From positions 868,001 to 932,000 of the forward strand of contig NZ_CP121197.1 of NCBI RefSeq assembly GCF_029625215.1: a stretch of 64,000 nt of DNA, in the 5' to 3' direction. The notes under the pieces are model-generated. The model worked only from the letters and a program-made list of their open reading frames with translations, was not told where the DNA came from and did no database searches. Shown one piece after another: positions 46,248 through 54,892 of the stretch. Each line of letters starts with the position of its first letter. Positions within the stretch are counted from its first letter, which is position 1. Source of the DNA: Aurantibacillus circumpalustris. GTDB lineage: Bacteria; Bacteroidota; Bacteroidia; B-17B0; Aurantibacillaceae. The translations under genes were made by a program, and so were the position numbers.

Positions 46248-46604
46248 TCAATCTTCCCTCTTTTCGTTTACGCCAAATAAAGCATTTAAAATGCCCGTGA
46301 ATACAGATAGAATGAGGCTGAAAATTAATGCAGTTAAAAACCCATCCACTTGAAATCCACTTACCAGTTTTTCTGCAAAAATAATGATGATGGCATTAAT
46401 TACCAGAAGAAAAAGCCCCAAGGTAACTACAGTAATCGGTATGGTGAGTACCGTTAGTATTGGTTTCACGATGGTGTTTAAAAACGCTAATACAATGGCC
46501 ACCATTAAGGCGGATAAATAATCATCAAGTGTAACGCCTGGTAAAATTTTCGCCACTACAAAAACTGCAATGGCAGAGATAATTATTTTGAGAATAAATT
46601 TGAT
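46248..46604 (-). CDS. phage-holin-family 4-TM membrane protein with non-canonical start
   Basis: About 118 aa. The usual-start frame begins at GTG (46556, AKILPGV...), which cuts off the first membrane helix. Upstream in the same frame is IKFILKIIISAIAVFVVAKI, the family-typical MKFILKLLIS helix with ATC (46604-46602) in place of ATG and a stop 12 bp further upstream. Four hydrophobic helices then follow. The family (PF04020, named after a holin) is a common bacterial membrane protein of unknown role and is not evidence of a prophage here. Confidence 0.75.
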   Translation of the reverse strand: MKFILKIIISAIAVFVVAKILPGVTLDDYLSALMVAIVLAFLNTIVKPILTVLTIPITVVTLGLFLLVINAIIIIFAEKLVSGFQVDGFLTALIFSLILSVFTGILNALFGVNEKRED

Positions 46605-46646
46605 GGTGTAAATTTAAAATTTTTATTCTCTACAGCCTAAATAAAC

Positions 46647-46809
46647 TTTAACCACATAGGCACATAGAGTAGGTTATAGGCGTTACTTTAATAAGTAAAC
46701 ATAGTTCCGATTGCTATCGAAATTGAAGCGTGGCTTAAAATTTATACAATATTGTGTCTTGTTTGTGTTTTGCTAATCCTATGTAACTCTATGTGCCTAT
46801 GTGGTTAAA
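46647..46809. repeat. inverted repeat (AACCACATAG family), copy 2
   Basis: Perfect 24-bp arms: TTTAACCACATAGGCACATA at the start of 46647-46670 and its complement at 46786-46809. The 115-bp interior holds no ORF and a ccgattgctatcg word resembling the ccgatagctatcgg palindrome of copy 3. Confidence 0.85.
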
Positions 46810-46828
46810 ATAGCAACGAGTTCAGCGC

Positions 46829-48094
46829 TTAAGTTTTTTGCTTTTTCTTTTTAGCAGCAGGAAACAAAATATTGTTTAAAATAAGTCTGTAGCCGGGAGA
46901 ATTTGGATGCAGTGAAAGGTCTGTTGGTGGTTCTTCAACCCTGTGCTGATAGTCTTCTGGATCATGTCCACTGTAAAACGTCCAGGTGCCTTTACCAAAA
47001 TCGCCATGAATGTAGCGGGCTTCACCATAGGCTTTTGTTTCACCCATGATCAAAACATTTTTCTTAATATACTTTTTATCGAAAGCCGCCGTTTGTCCCC
47101 AAAATCCTTTAATCGTTGAGGTATGATTTTGACAAAGCATCGTTGGTACAGGATCCCATTTTGCTGAAAACTCAAAGAGCGTAAAAATATCTGTTTTTTC
47201 CGTTGGCCCATATTGATTCCTAGTGCCATAAGTATCGATGGTGGAATATTCGTATTCCATCGGATTCATGCTTAACTTATAGTCTTCAAACGCAAAACCT
47301 TTGCTAAAATCCAACATAGCCGTTGCGTTTTTATCCGCAGGATCGTGATCAAAAACACTTTCACAGATATCAATCCCTTCGGCCGCAAGCGCAATGTCAT
47401 AACTGTCAGTAGCACTGCACATGGCAAATAAAAAACCGCCATTAAATACAAAATCTTTTATGCGTTTAGCGGTATGCAGCTTCATTAAAGACACTTTGGT
47501 GAAGCCTAGTTTTTTTGCCATGGCTTCGTTTTCTTTCACCTCAGCCTGGTACCAGGCAGCGTTACGAAACCCGCTGTAAAACTTACCGTATTGTCCGGTA
47601 AAATCTTCGTGATGCAAATGCAACCAATCGTAATCTTTTAATTTTTCAAGAAAAATTTCTTCGTCATATAAAACATCGTAAGGAATTTCGGCATATTTCA
47701 ACACCAGTGTTACCGCGTCATCCCAAGGTTGTTTGCCTTTTGGAGAGTAAACCGCAATACGCGGTGCTTTTTCTAATTTTACTGCATCTTGATTTACTTC
47801 TGGGTTAGCAATGTCTGCTAAAATAGAATTTCCTTGTGCATCAGACACCGTTTCATAACTAATACCTCTGATCACGCATTCATTTGCAACCGCCTTCACA
47901 TTTGGAATCATAAAACTTCCGCCTCTGTAATTTAAAAGCCAGTGTATTTCCAACTCTCCCTTTAAAGCCCAATAGGCCAAACCATATGCCTTCAGATGAT
48001 TTTTTTGTGCATCATCCATTGGAATAAGCAAATAAGAACCGAAGCTTTTTATTGCAAAGAAAAAAAAGAAAAAAAGAAAAAGGATTTTTTTCAT
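46829..48094 (-). CDS. conserved Bacteroidota periplasmic protein often named 'asparagine synthetase B'
   Basis: A 421-aa protein with signal peptide (about 1-19, ending KSFGS). Family hallmarks are YLLIPMDDAQKNHLKAYGLA and LLNYRGGSFMIP. A glutamine-amidotransferase-like region (about 110-290) includes YDWLHLHHEDFTGQYG, FVFNGGFLFAMCSATDS and FDHDPADKNA. It shows no AsnB synthetase ATP-binding site and is exported, so the common database name is probably wrong. Actual role unknown. It follows the lipoprotein and the MORN gene on the same strand. Confidence 0.75.
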   Translation of the reverse strand: MKKILFLFFFFFFAIKSFGSYLLIPMDDAQKNHLKAYGLAYWALKGELEIHWLLNYRGGSFMIPNVKAVANECVIRGISYETVSDAQGNSILADIANPEVNQDAVKLEKAPRIAVYSPKGKQPWDDAVTLVLKYAEIPYDVLYDEEIFLEKLKDYDWLHLHHEDFTGQYGKFYSGFRNAAWYQAEVKENEAMAKKLGFTKVSLMKLHTAKRIKDFVFNGGFLFAMCSATDSYDIALAAEGIDICESVFDHDPADKNATAMLDFSKGFAFEDYKLSMNPMEYEYSTIDTYGTRNQYGPTEKTDIFTLFEFSAKWDPVPTMLCQNHTSTIKGFWGQTAAFDKKYIKKNVLIMGETKAYGEARYIHGDFGKGTWTFYSGHDPEDYQHRVEEPPTDLSLHPNSPGYRLILNNILFPAAKKKKQKT

Positions 48095-48154
48095 GTTACC
48101 AATCTAAGGTAAGAATAATTGCACTAAGCCCAATTTCTTGCTTTAGAAAAAAAG

Positions 48155-49024
48155 TTAAAAGGATTTTGATAGTCCATTGCTTGGAGTAGTAACTTCCTCT
48201 GAAGCATTGGTCATCTTATTTCTGAGTTCGGATATTTTTTTTGTAATGCCTTCTATTGCCCTCTTATCGTAGGTGGTTGTGGTTTCAGCGACATTATAAA
48301 TTTTATAAAGTTCCTGAAGATCACTTAAAATAAATTTAGCGTTTTCTTCTAATGTAACGCCTTCCATCATTACAATAAGATTTCGTAGAGACTCTTTTTG
48401 TTTTACAATAGCTTTAATAATACTCTCAGTTCCATTTTCTTGTGCTAACTGGCAGGAAACATACAAGCCTTCAATCCAGCAGCCAGATAGTATTATTGCT
48501 GAAGTAGCAGGGCGTTTATTAGATTTTAATATCTCATCCACTTTTTTAAAAGCGCCCGTCACGATTTCAATTACGGAATCTTTGTTGTTGTCATTAGCAT
48601 CAATTCTTTCAAACATACGTTGATCGAAAGCGCTGTTAACACCTAAATATCCAGCAAGTATATTTACACATTTTAAAAAAACCATGCTTTCCTGAGTTTG
48701 ATCAAAAGAACTGGCAATGCTTAAATCGGCACCATATATTCCTAAATTGGCTGCTTTTGCCAACTCCACAATGTATTTATTTGAGAGTGTTGGATCATTT
48801 AAAAGGTCAGGATTATACTCTATTCTGTTCTCATCAATCAACTTCATCACCAACTTCCTTTCAGGCAAAGTATTAAACACATTTTGTGCGTTGAATTTAC
48901 TTTCTTGAAGCTCCGGCTTTGAATACTCTTCTTCAGAAACAAGTTCTTCAGACTTTTGGCCTCCGCAAGAAAAAATAAAGAGGAACGAAAATAAAATTAG
49001 AGCTTTATGGATAAGTTTTTGCAT
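48155..49024 (-). CDS. lipoprotein of unknown function
   Basis: About 289 aa from ATG at 49024 (the TTG 15 bp upstream gives an unlikely extension). Lipoprotein signal FIFSCGGQK with Cys near residue 19, then a predominantly helical body and a Ser/Thr-rich end. No family recognised. Minus-strand TATATTTG at 49044-49037 is a candidate -7 element just before the start. Confidence 0.6.
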   Translation of the reverse strand: MQKLIHKALILFSFLFIFSCGGQKSEELVSEEEYSKPELQESKFNAQNVFNTLPERKLVMKLIDENRIEYNPDLLNDPTLSNKYIVELAKAANLGIYGADLSIASSFDQTQESMVFLKCVNILAGYLGVNSAFDQRMFERIDANDNNKDSVIEIVTGAFKKVDEILKSNKRPATSAIILSGCWIEGLYVSCQLAQENGTESIIKAIVKQKESLRNLIVMMEGVTLEENAKFILSDLQELYKIYNVAETTTTYDKRAIEGITKKISELRNKMTNASEEVTTPSNGLSKSF

Positions 49025-49036
49025 GATATATTCAAA

Positions 49037-49044
49037 CAAATATA
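49037..49044 (-). promoter_or_regulatory. candidate -7 element for the 48155-49024 lipoprotein
   Basis: TATATTTG on the minus strand, 12 bp before the chosen ATG. No TTG at the expected distance. Confidence 0.35.
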
Positions 49045-49058
49045 CTAAAATAATTTAC

Positions 49059-50792
49059 TTACTTACGGACTCCGTCCTCATAATTCACGCGGTTTATCTC
49101 TTTTCCATTTTTGTCGTAAAAAATCCACTCTCCGTCGGCTACACTTTGCACTTTACCTTTTCTACGGTCATTAATTATTTTGTAATTGCACACACTTTGT
49201 ATGTTTGAATTAGAATAATAGCTTGTGCTTTTACCATTTAATTTCCCATCCTTAAAATTTTGAACGCGACTTACGCCTCCCGTTTCAAAATAATACGTCC
49301 ACTCACCACTCTGGTGCCCCTTTTTATATTCTCCTTTTGAATCAACGAAATCCCCTTTTTCATACCATTGAATATAGGTTCCATGCTTTACACCATTTAC
49401 GTAGTTACTTAATTCGCGCGGTTTTCCGTTTTCATAAAAATAACTCCACTCACCGCTTCTATTTCCTTTTTCATTGTAATTGCCCACATAATTGGGTTTA
49501 GCGTTTGTATACCAACCTTCCCAGTGTTCGATAAGTGTGTTACCTTTAATTGTACCTTCATCCTTTTTAGTTCCATTCTCCCACCAGCTTGTCCAGAGCC
49601 CTTCTTCTTTGCCATTTACATAAGGGCCTTCTTGTAGTTTGTTTCCATTTTCCCACCAGGTTGTCCAGGTTCCCGTTTTTATACCATTATCGTAATCTCC
49701 TTGTCTCCATTTTTCGCCTGTTTTATAAAAATAATTCCAGGTGCCATTTTGTTTATCAGTTAAATAATTTCCTTCGCTTTCAACTTTGTTATTAGAATAA
49801 TAGTAGGTCCATTTTTCTTCGCGGATATTGTCACGCAAAGTTCCTTCCATCTCAAGCCCTCCTTCCTCGCGATAAAATTTCCAAAGGCCATCTTTCTTGT
49901 TGTTAGTAAAATTTCCCTCGCTTTTAATTTTATGATTACGATAATATGAAGAGTAATAGCCATTCAACATTCCAATTTCATACGTTGCTTCGTAATCTAA
50001 TTCTCCGTTGCTGTGAAAAAAACGCCAAACACCGTCCTGTAAACCCTCTTTGTAGGCACCCATAGCGCGTATTAAGCCGTTTTCATAAGTGGCGGTAAGC
50101 GTTCCGGTACCATTGCTAATTAATTTTCTGCCTGTGTTATCCCATAAATCTAAAAGATAAAGCACGGTGTCTCTGTATTCTTTTACCGATTTATTCTTGC
50201 CGTTTTCATAGTAGTCTTCCCAGCGCCCACAAGGCTGACCGTTGCAGAAATTTTGTTTTACCGCCAGTTTTCCGGATTTAAAATAAGATTCGGCCTTGCC
50301 ATTGCGTTTATCTTTCTCAAAAGTTCCTTTACTTTCTGGTTTTCCGTCCTCATAAAAATATGTCCAGTCGCCTTCTTTTCGCCCTAAATCAAAGGTTTCA
50401 CGACTTTTTATTTTTCCATTTTCGAAATAGGAGGTCCAGGTACTATCTGCTAAATCGTTTTCATATTTTGTTATTTGTGCAAGTTTTCCAGACTTAAAGA
50501 AATAGCGATTGGTTCCCCACTTTTTTCCTCTGCTATAATTTTCAATGGCTTTTTTGGTTCCGTTGTCGTAGTATACAGTCCAAACACTATCTTCTTTTCC
50601 GTAGTAATAGAAGCCCTTGCGGCTCACCTTACCTGTTTTATAATACTCTATGAGAGGGCCATGGGGCATGCCCTTATAATAATCTGTTTCTGATTTTAGT
50701 TGGGTTTGTTGAGGGTCGTAATAGTCTTTTTTTAATTGAGCTGCTAAAGAAAAACTAAGAGTAAAAAATAAAATAGAAGTTAAAAAACGCAT
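49059..50792 (-). CDS. MORN/YwqK-type repeat protein
   Basis: A 577-aa secreted protein (signal peptide about 1-18) made of about 22 repeats of roughly 23 residues with the pattern YYENGKxxxxGxYxxGxxxGxWxxY (for example YFENGKIKSRETFDLGRKEG). This is the MORN_2/YwqK family, which databases call a toxin-antitoxin antitoxin. Export and the lack of a toxin partner make that role doubtful here. A long beta-hairpin solenoid is expected. Followed on the same strand by the lipoprotein. Confidence 0.8.
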   Translation of the reverse strand: MRFLTSILFFTLSFSLAAQLKKDYYDPQQTQLKSETDYYKGMPHGPLIEYYKTGKVSRKGFYYYGKEDSVWTVYYDNGTKKAIENYSRGKKWGTNRYFFKSGKLAQITKYENDLADSTWTSYFENGKIKSRETFDLGRKEGDWTYFYEDGKPESKGTFEKDKRNGKAESYFKSGKLAVKQNFCNGQPCGRWEDYYENGKNKSVKEYRDTVLYLLDLWDNTGRKLISNGTGTLTATYENGLIRAMGAYKEGLQDGVWRFFHSNGELDYEATYEIGMLNGYYSSYYRNHKIKSEGNFTNNKKDGLWKFYREEGGLEMEGTLRDNIREEKWTYYYSNNKVESEGNYLTDKQNGTWNYFYKTGEKWRQGDYDNGIKTGTWTTWWENGNKLQEGPYVNGKEEGLWTSWWENGTKKDEGTIKGNTLIEHWEGWYTNAKPNYVGNYNEKGNRSGEWSYFYENGKPRELSNYVNGVKHGTYIQWYEKGDFVDSKGEYKKGHQSGEWTYYFETGGVSRVQNFKDGKLNGKSTSYYSNSNIQSVCNYKIINDRRKGKVQSVADGEWIFYDKNGKEINRVNYEDGVRK

Positions 50793-51002
50793 AGGCTAAA
50801 TTACACAGCATAATGTATAATTAGGCTTTTGGTTACAGGTTTTGTGAACAATTTTTACGTTGAAAAGGGTGGGGTTAATGTTATGTCAACACATTTAGAA
50901 ACAAGTTTTACTTTTTCAAAATAATTTGCAACGGCTAGCGCGATATCAAAAAAGTCTGAAACAACTGGGCCAAATTCTACCATCTGATTGTTGACATAAC
51001 TT

Positions 51003-52442
51003 TTAATAGCCAAAACTTTTAAACCGAATATTCTCTGCTGGAGAGTATATTAGCACCTTGTAGCCTCTTTGTTTTAGCTCTTTCAACACATTGGCTTCGG
51101 GAAGATCACTATAAGCTGTAATACTTGTATAAAACATGGCCTCAATTGGATGAGGATAGCTAAATAAGACAACATCACTGCCACTAAGCAGAATCCTCTC
51201 ATTTTTTAATTCCCTTACCCATTCTTTATGCCTTTCATATGGTTCAAAAAGTTTTATGCGCTCGGTTGTATATCTAAGCGGTAATGCGATGAGACAGATT
51301 TGAATAAACTTCGACATGTTTTTTTTCCATGGACGACCATAACCCTTATCAATTTTGTAAAAAAGATCGGCAGTTAAAATAAACATTGCTGGTGCAACAA
51401 AAAGAATGTACCCTTGCATTTTTGTTTCAGCAAAGGAAAAAAACAATACAGGAATTAATACCCATACCAATAAGCTGGTGTATGCGGGTAACCTTTCTTT
51501 TCTCATTATTATATTGTAAATCGTAAATCCAAGAACCAGAAAAAATAATTCATTATAGCTGACGAATAATTTTTTGAAAAAATAAAAACAACCGCCGCCC
51601 TGATCATCAAGAGTTTCACGCATATGCATTACTTGGTGATAGTATTCCCAAAAAGCCTCTTTTGGAAATTTTGACATAATATACAACTGCCAAGATCCAG
51701 CCAAAACCAAAACAATCAAAAAATGTGTAAGCAAATAACGAATGTTTAGCTTAACAGATTCTTTATTAAAAATGTACAGTATCCAAACTGGATATATGAT
51801 TAAAGCGGGGAGTGACTTGGTGAGAACCGCCGCAGAAATACAAATCGCCGAAACTATTAACAGCCGGATCTTACTGTTTTCATAAAAAATAAATGCAAAA
51901 TATATCCCCGCCTCAATTAGCACTAAGAAGAAGCTGTCATAATGATCTGTGGCAACACGTCCAGCAGCCATTTCTATTATTAGTCCGTTGGTTGCGTGGA
52001 ACCATGCGGCGAGAACTCCCGTTTTTTTATTAAACAATTTAGTTCCTAATAAAAATGTTATAAAAACAGAAATTGTTGATAATACTATTGATGGAATTCT
52101 AACCGAGAACTCACTAACACCAAAAATCTTTAGGCATAAAGCTATAAGCCATAAAGGAAATGGTTGCTTGTGTAACCAAATATGATTTGCGCTCCAGTCT
52201 TGATAATTATATGGTAGAACAGGGTTCTCATACAATGTTGGTTCAAGCGGGTGGTTTAATAAATTTTTTGCAACCAACGCATGGTACCGTTCGTCCCATT
52301 CGTGTAAAAAACTATCTGAGGCGAGATAAATTCTAAGTACCAGCGAAATGCCTAATATTAAAAAAAGATAAAGATTATATTTATCCCCATGAAAAACTTT
52401 ATTAAATATTCGTCTTGTTACGTTTTTTATTTGCTGTGCCAT
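51003..52442 (-). CDS. ArnT-like membrane glycosyltransferase
   Basis: A 479-aa GT-C protein with about eleven membrane helices. The catalytic first loop has SFLHEWDERYHALVAKNLL near residues 44-62, and IPSIVLSTISVFITFLLG follows. The ArnT/PMT family transfers a sugar from a polyprenyl-phosphate carrier to lipid or protein. It overlaps the start of the divergent GH16 gene by 54 bp. The rest of the 210-bp gap toward 50793 includes a possible frame extension (see findings). Confidence 0.85.
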   Translation of the reverse strand: MAQQIKNVTRRIFNKVFHGDKYNLYLFLILGISLVLRIYLASDSFLHEWDERYHALVAKNLLNHPLEPTLYENPVLPYNYQDWSANHIWLHKQPFPLWLIALCLKIFGVSEFSVRIPSIVLSTISVFITFLLGTKLFNKKTGVLAAWFHATNGLIIEMAAGRVATDHYDSFFLVLIEAGIYFAFIFYENSKIRLLIVSAICISAAVLTKSLPALIIYPVWILYIFNKESVKLNIRYLLTHFLIVLVLAGSWQLYIMSKFPKEAFWEYYHQVMHMRETLDDQGGGCFYFFKKLFVSYNELFFLVLGFTIYNIIMRKERLPAYTSLLVWVLIPVLFFSFAETKMQGYILFVAPAMFILTADLFYKIDKGYGRPWKKNMSKFIQICLIALPLRYTTERIKLFEPYERHKEWVRELKNERILLSGSDVVLFSYPHPIEAMFYTSITAYSDLPEANVLKELKQRGYKVLIYSPAENIRFKSFGY

Positions 52443-53618
52443 ACAGTTAACGGACAGTTCTTGTTTCAGATTAATAAAGATACATGTATAAAATGGAATT
52501 ATAGCGATGGGGATGAGTTTAACGATAAAAAGATAGATGAATTAAAGTGGCAGACAAGATTTCCTTGGTCAAGATCGTTAATATCTGAAGACATATTTTA
52601 TTCTGAAAATAATGTAATCGTTGATAGCGGTTTCGCGAGATTTCGAGTGCAAAAAGAAAAAACACAAACCAAGTTGTTTATTTGGGAACATGATAGCGCA
52701 ACATTTAAACGCCTTGGAAAATATCCTGACAGTTTAGGGAATTATGCGTTGAGTTATACAGGTGGACTTATATGGTCTCGAAAAAAATACAAATACGGTT
52801 ATTTTGAAGTTCGTTTTAAAAACCCCAGCAATGTCGGGCTCTGGCCAGCTTTTTGGTTATATGGAGAAAATGCAAACGAAATAGATTTTATGGAGTTAAA
52901 GGGCGAAATAAATAATCAAATTCATGTAGACATACACTGTCCTGATGGCTGTAACAATTATATTCAAGGACTCTTCAATTATCGTAAGTCATTTGGGCAC
53001 TGGATAAAAACCAATGGTGATTTTCATAATGGTTTTAATGTTGTTTCGGGAGAATGGCAGCCGAATTATGTAAAATACTTTCTTAATGGAAATTTAGTTG
53101 CTTATTTTTCTGGGAAAATCGACGTTGATTTAGACCTTACAACTGGAAACGGCAAGGCCCATAAGGGCGGTGCTTTCGCGCCAGGAGTGAGTGATAAAAC
53201 CATCTTCCCGACTGACTTTATCGTTGACTATATTCGGGTTTGGAGTAAAGATAGCGCCGAGAGTATACAAAAAAATTTAACCCGAGATTTCACAATAGTT
53301 GATGAAAAACAAAGTGAACAGATTGAACCTAAAAATGAAAGAATAAAATTTAAACGAAAAGCAAAAACGAAAATAGAAGAAATTATTACCCTTAGTGTGC
53401 TCCCCCACAAAGTGAATGGTTATAGCATGCATTTATTAGGTTACAATAAAAAAATCGAAAGTTTTACTTTCAAATTAATATCCGAAACTGGTAAAATATT
53501 ATTTGAGCCAACTGTATATTCCAATTCTTATTATGACAAAGCTTTCGAAGAGTCTACAGAGAAAGTCTATTTAGAAATAAACTACGAGGGTACGGTGTAT
53601 AAATATCAACTCAAATAA
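52389..53618 (+). CDS. GH16-family glycoside hydrolase, copy 1
   Basis: A 409-aa protein with signal peptide (about 1-22, ending TVNGQ). A GH16 beta-jelly-roll domain (about 30-290) contains the catalytic motif EIDFME (Glu164, Asp166, Glu169). A C-terminal beta domain of about 90 aa follows a charged linker. GH16 enzymes cleave beta-1,3/1,4-glucans, agar or carrageenan; the target is unknown. Cotranscribed with the next GH16 gene 3 bp downstream. Confidence 0.88.
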   Translation: MKNFIKYSSCYVFYLLCHTVNGQFLFQINKDTCIKWNYSDGDEFNDKKIDELKWQTRFPWSRSLISEDIFYSENNVIVDSGFARFRVQKEKTQTKLFIWEHDSATFKRLGKYPDSLGNYALSYTGGLIWSRKKYKYGYFEVRFKNPSNVGLWPAFWLYGENANEIDFMELKGEINNQIHVDIHCPDGCNNYIQGLFNYRKSFGHWIKTNGDFHNGFNVVSGEWQPNYVKYFLNGNLVAYFSGKIDVDLDLTTGNGKAHKGGAFAPGVSDKTIFPTDFIVDYIRVWSKDSAESIQKNLTRDFTIVDEKQSEQIEPKNERIKFKRKAKTKIEEIITLSVLPHKVNGYSMHLLGYNKKIESFTFKLISETGKILFEPTVYSNSYYDKAFEESTEKVYLEINYEGTVYKYQLK

Positions 53619-53621
53619 AAA

Positions 53622-54569
53622 ATGTTTATAGGACGCCGTCTCATTTTATATTGTTTTTTATTCTTTTTATCCATCGGCGCTTTGCGTTCTCAGGTTTGCG
53701 ATGGAAAAAAAGTTGTGCTTATTAGCGATGCCCTTTGTCCTGAAGAAAAATTCATTTTAGACTTTGAAGATAATTTTGATGGAAGCGCTCTCGATTCTTC
53801 GAAATGGAAAATTATTTATGGTGTAGCAAGAGACATCGAACATACAAATGCACAACAATGGTACTCGCCTAAAAATATTGAAGTAAGCAATGGAACACTG
53901 AAACTAATAACGAAAAGAGACACATTCATCAATCAGTGCTATGATATTTGGGAGAAAAACGCTTTACTGCATAAATGTGAAGATTTTTTCTTTTCCGCAG
54001 GCGAGATTGATTCAAAAGAAAAATTCAGCCACGGAAAATTTGAAATGTCATGTAAACTACCAAGAGCAAAAGGTGTTGGTTCTTCCTTTTGGACATATGG
54101 AGCTCCACCAAGTAACGAAATAGATATTTTTGAATTTGAAAATGAATACAAATTATTTGGCCAATATGATGAAAACAAATTATCAAAAGTTCAGAGAATG
54201 AATTCGCGCACAGACCTTGACAATAATGGTACTATAGAAGACTGCCCCAATAGTTACACGGGTATAGATTATTCTAAAGACTTTCATGTATTCACTCTAA
54301 TTTGGACACCTCAAAAACTTGAATGGTATGTGGATGGAGTTTTAAAAAGAAGAAGTACTCTTTTCTATACTATGCTAGGACAAATAGTTGAATGCAACGG
54401 CCTCCAAATGGGCTGCGAGTATATTTTAAACCGTGCTTTCCCCATGAATGCGATGAGTATAATCGTTGATAATATTGTACAGTCAAAAGATAAGGCTCCA
54501 GATAAAGACACTCCGTTTCCGAACAACTTTGAAATTGATTATATAAAGTTTTACCGGCTTGTACCCTAA
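53622..54569 (+). CDS. GH16-family glycoside hydrolase, copy 2
   Basis: A 315-aa secreted protein (signal peptide about 1-23, ending GALRSQ). A GH16 domain follows (about 45-315) with EIDIFE (Glu166, Asp168, Glu171) and WTPQKLEWYVDGVLKR. It lacks the extra C-terminal domain of its neighbour and differs considerably in sequence, so the two are probably complementary enzymes rather than a recent duplication. Confidence 0.88.
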   Translation: MFIGRRLILYCFLFFLSIGALRSQVCDGKKVVLISDALCPEEKFILDFEDNFDGSALDSSKWKIIYGVARDIEHTNAQQWYSPKNIEVSNGTLKLITKRDTFINQCYDIWEKNALLHKCEDFFFSAGEIDSKEKFSHGKFEMSCKLPRAKGVGSSFWTYGAPPSNEIDIFEFENEYKLFGQYDENKLSKVQRMNSRTDLDNNGTIEDCPNSYTGIDYSKDFHVFTLIWTPQKLEWYVDGVLKRRSTLFYTMLGQIVECNGLQMGCEYILNRAFPMNAMSIIVDNIVQSKDKAPDKDTPFPNNFEIDYIKFYRLVP

Positions 54570-54892
54570 ACTCAGCCTTAATCGTTTCACCTCAACCACA
54601 CTTATATGATGCATTTGAGATAGATTTATTCAATATCATTCTCTTGAAAACAATTAACATTAACAATCTTTTTTATTATTTGCAATAAATAATAATTACA
54701 TCCTAAATTTTTGCAGTTTTAATAAATATCCTTTACGGGTTTTTGCTTTTTACGGGTTTTTGTTAATCACAAATGCTCTGTCCTATAAAAATAAGCTTGT
54801 TTTAATTAATCTTGATTTTCTTCTGCGACATTCAATTTCTTTCCGCTTCTCCTCCATCCTAATTTCGTTGCAGAATTTTAAAAAAAGAAATC
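54570..54892. other. intergenic region after the GH16 pair
   Basis: No gene seen in 323 bp. It contains two direct copies of TTTACGGGTTTTTG separated by three bases (around 54732-54763), and T-rich DNA before the next gene. Confidence 0.5.

Noticed and set aside
46248-46604. Prophage remnant because of the holin name
   Set aside because: No other phage gene nearby, and the PF04020 family is widespread in bacteria without phage.
49059-50792. Toxin-antitoxin antitoxin (YwqK) module
   Set aside because: The protein is secreted, far longer than YwqK, and no toxin gene neighbours it.
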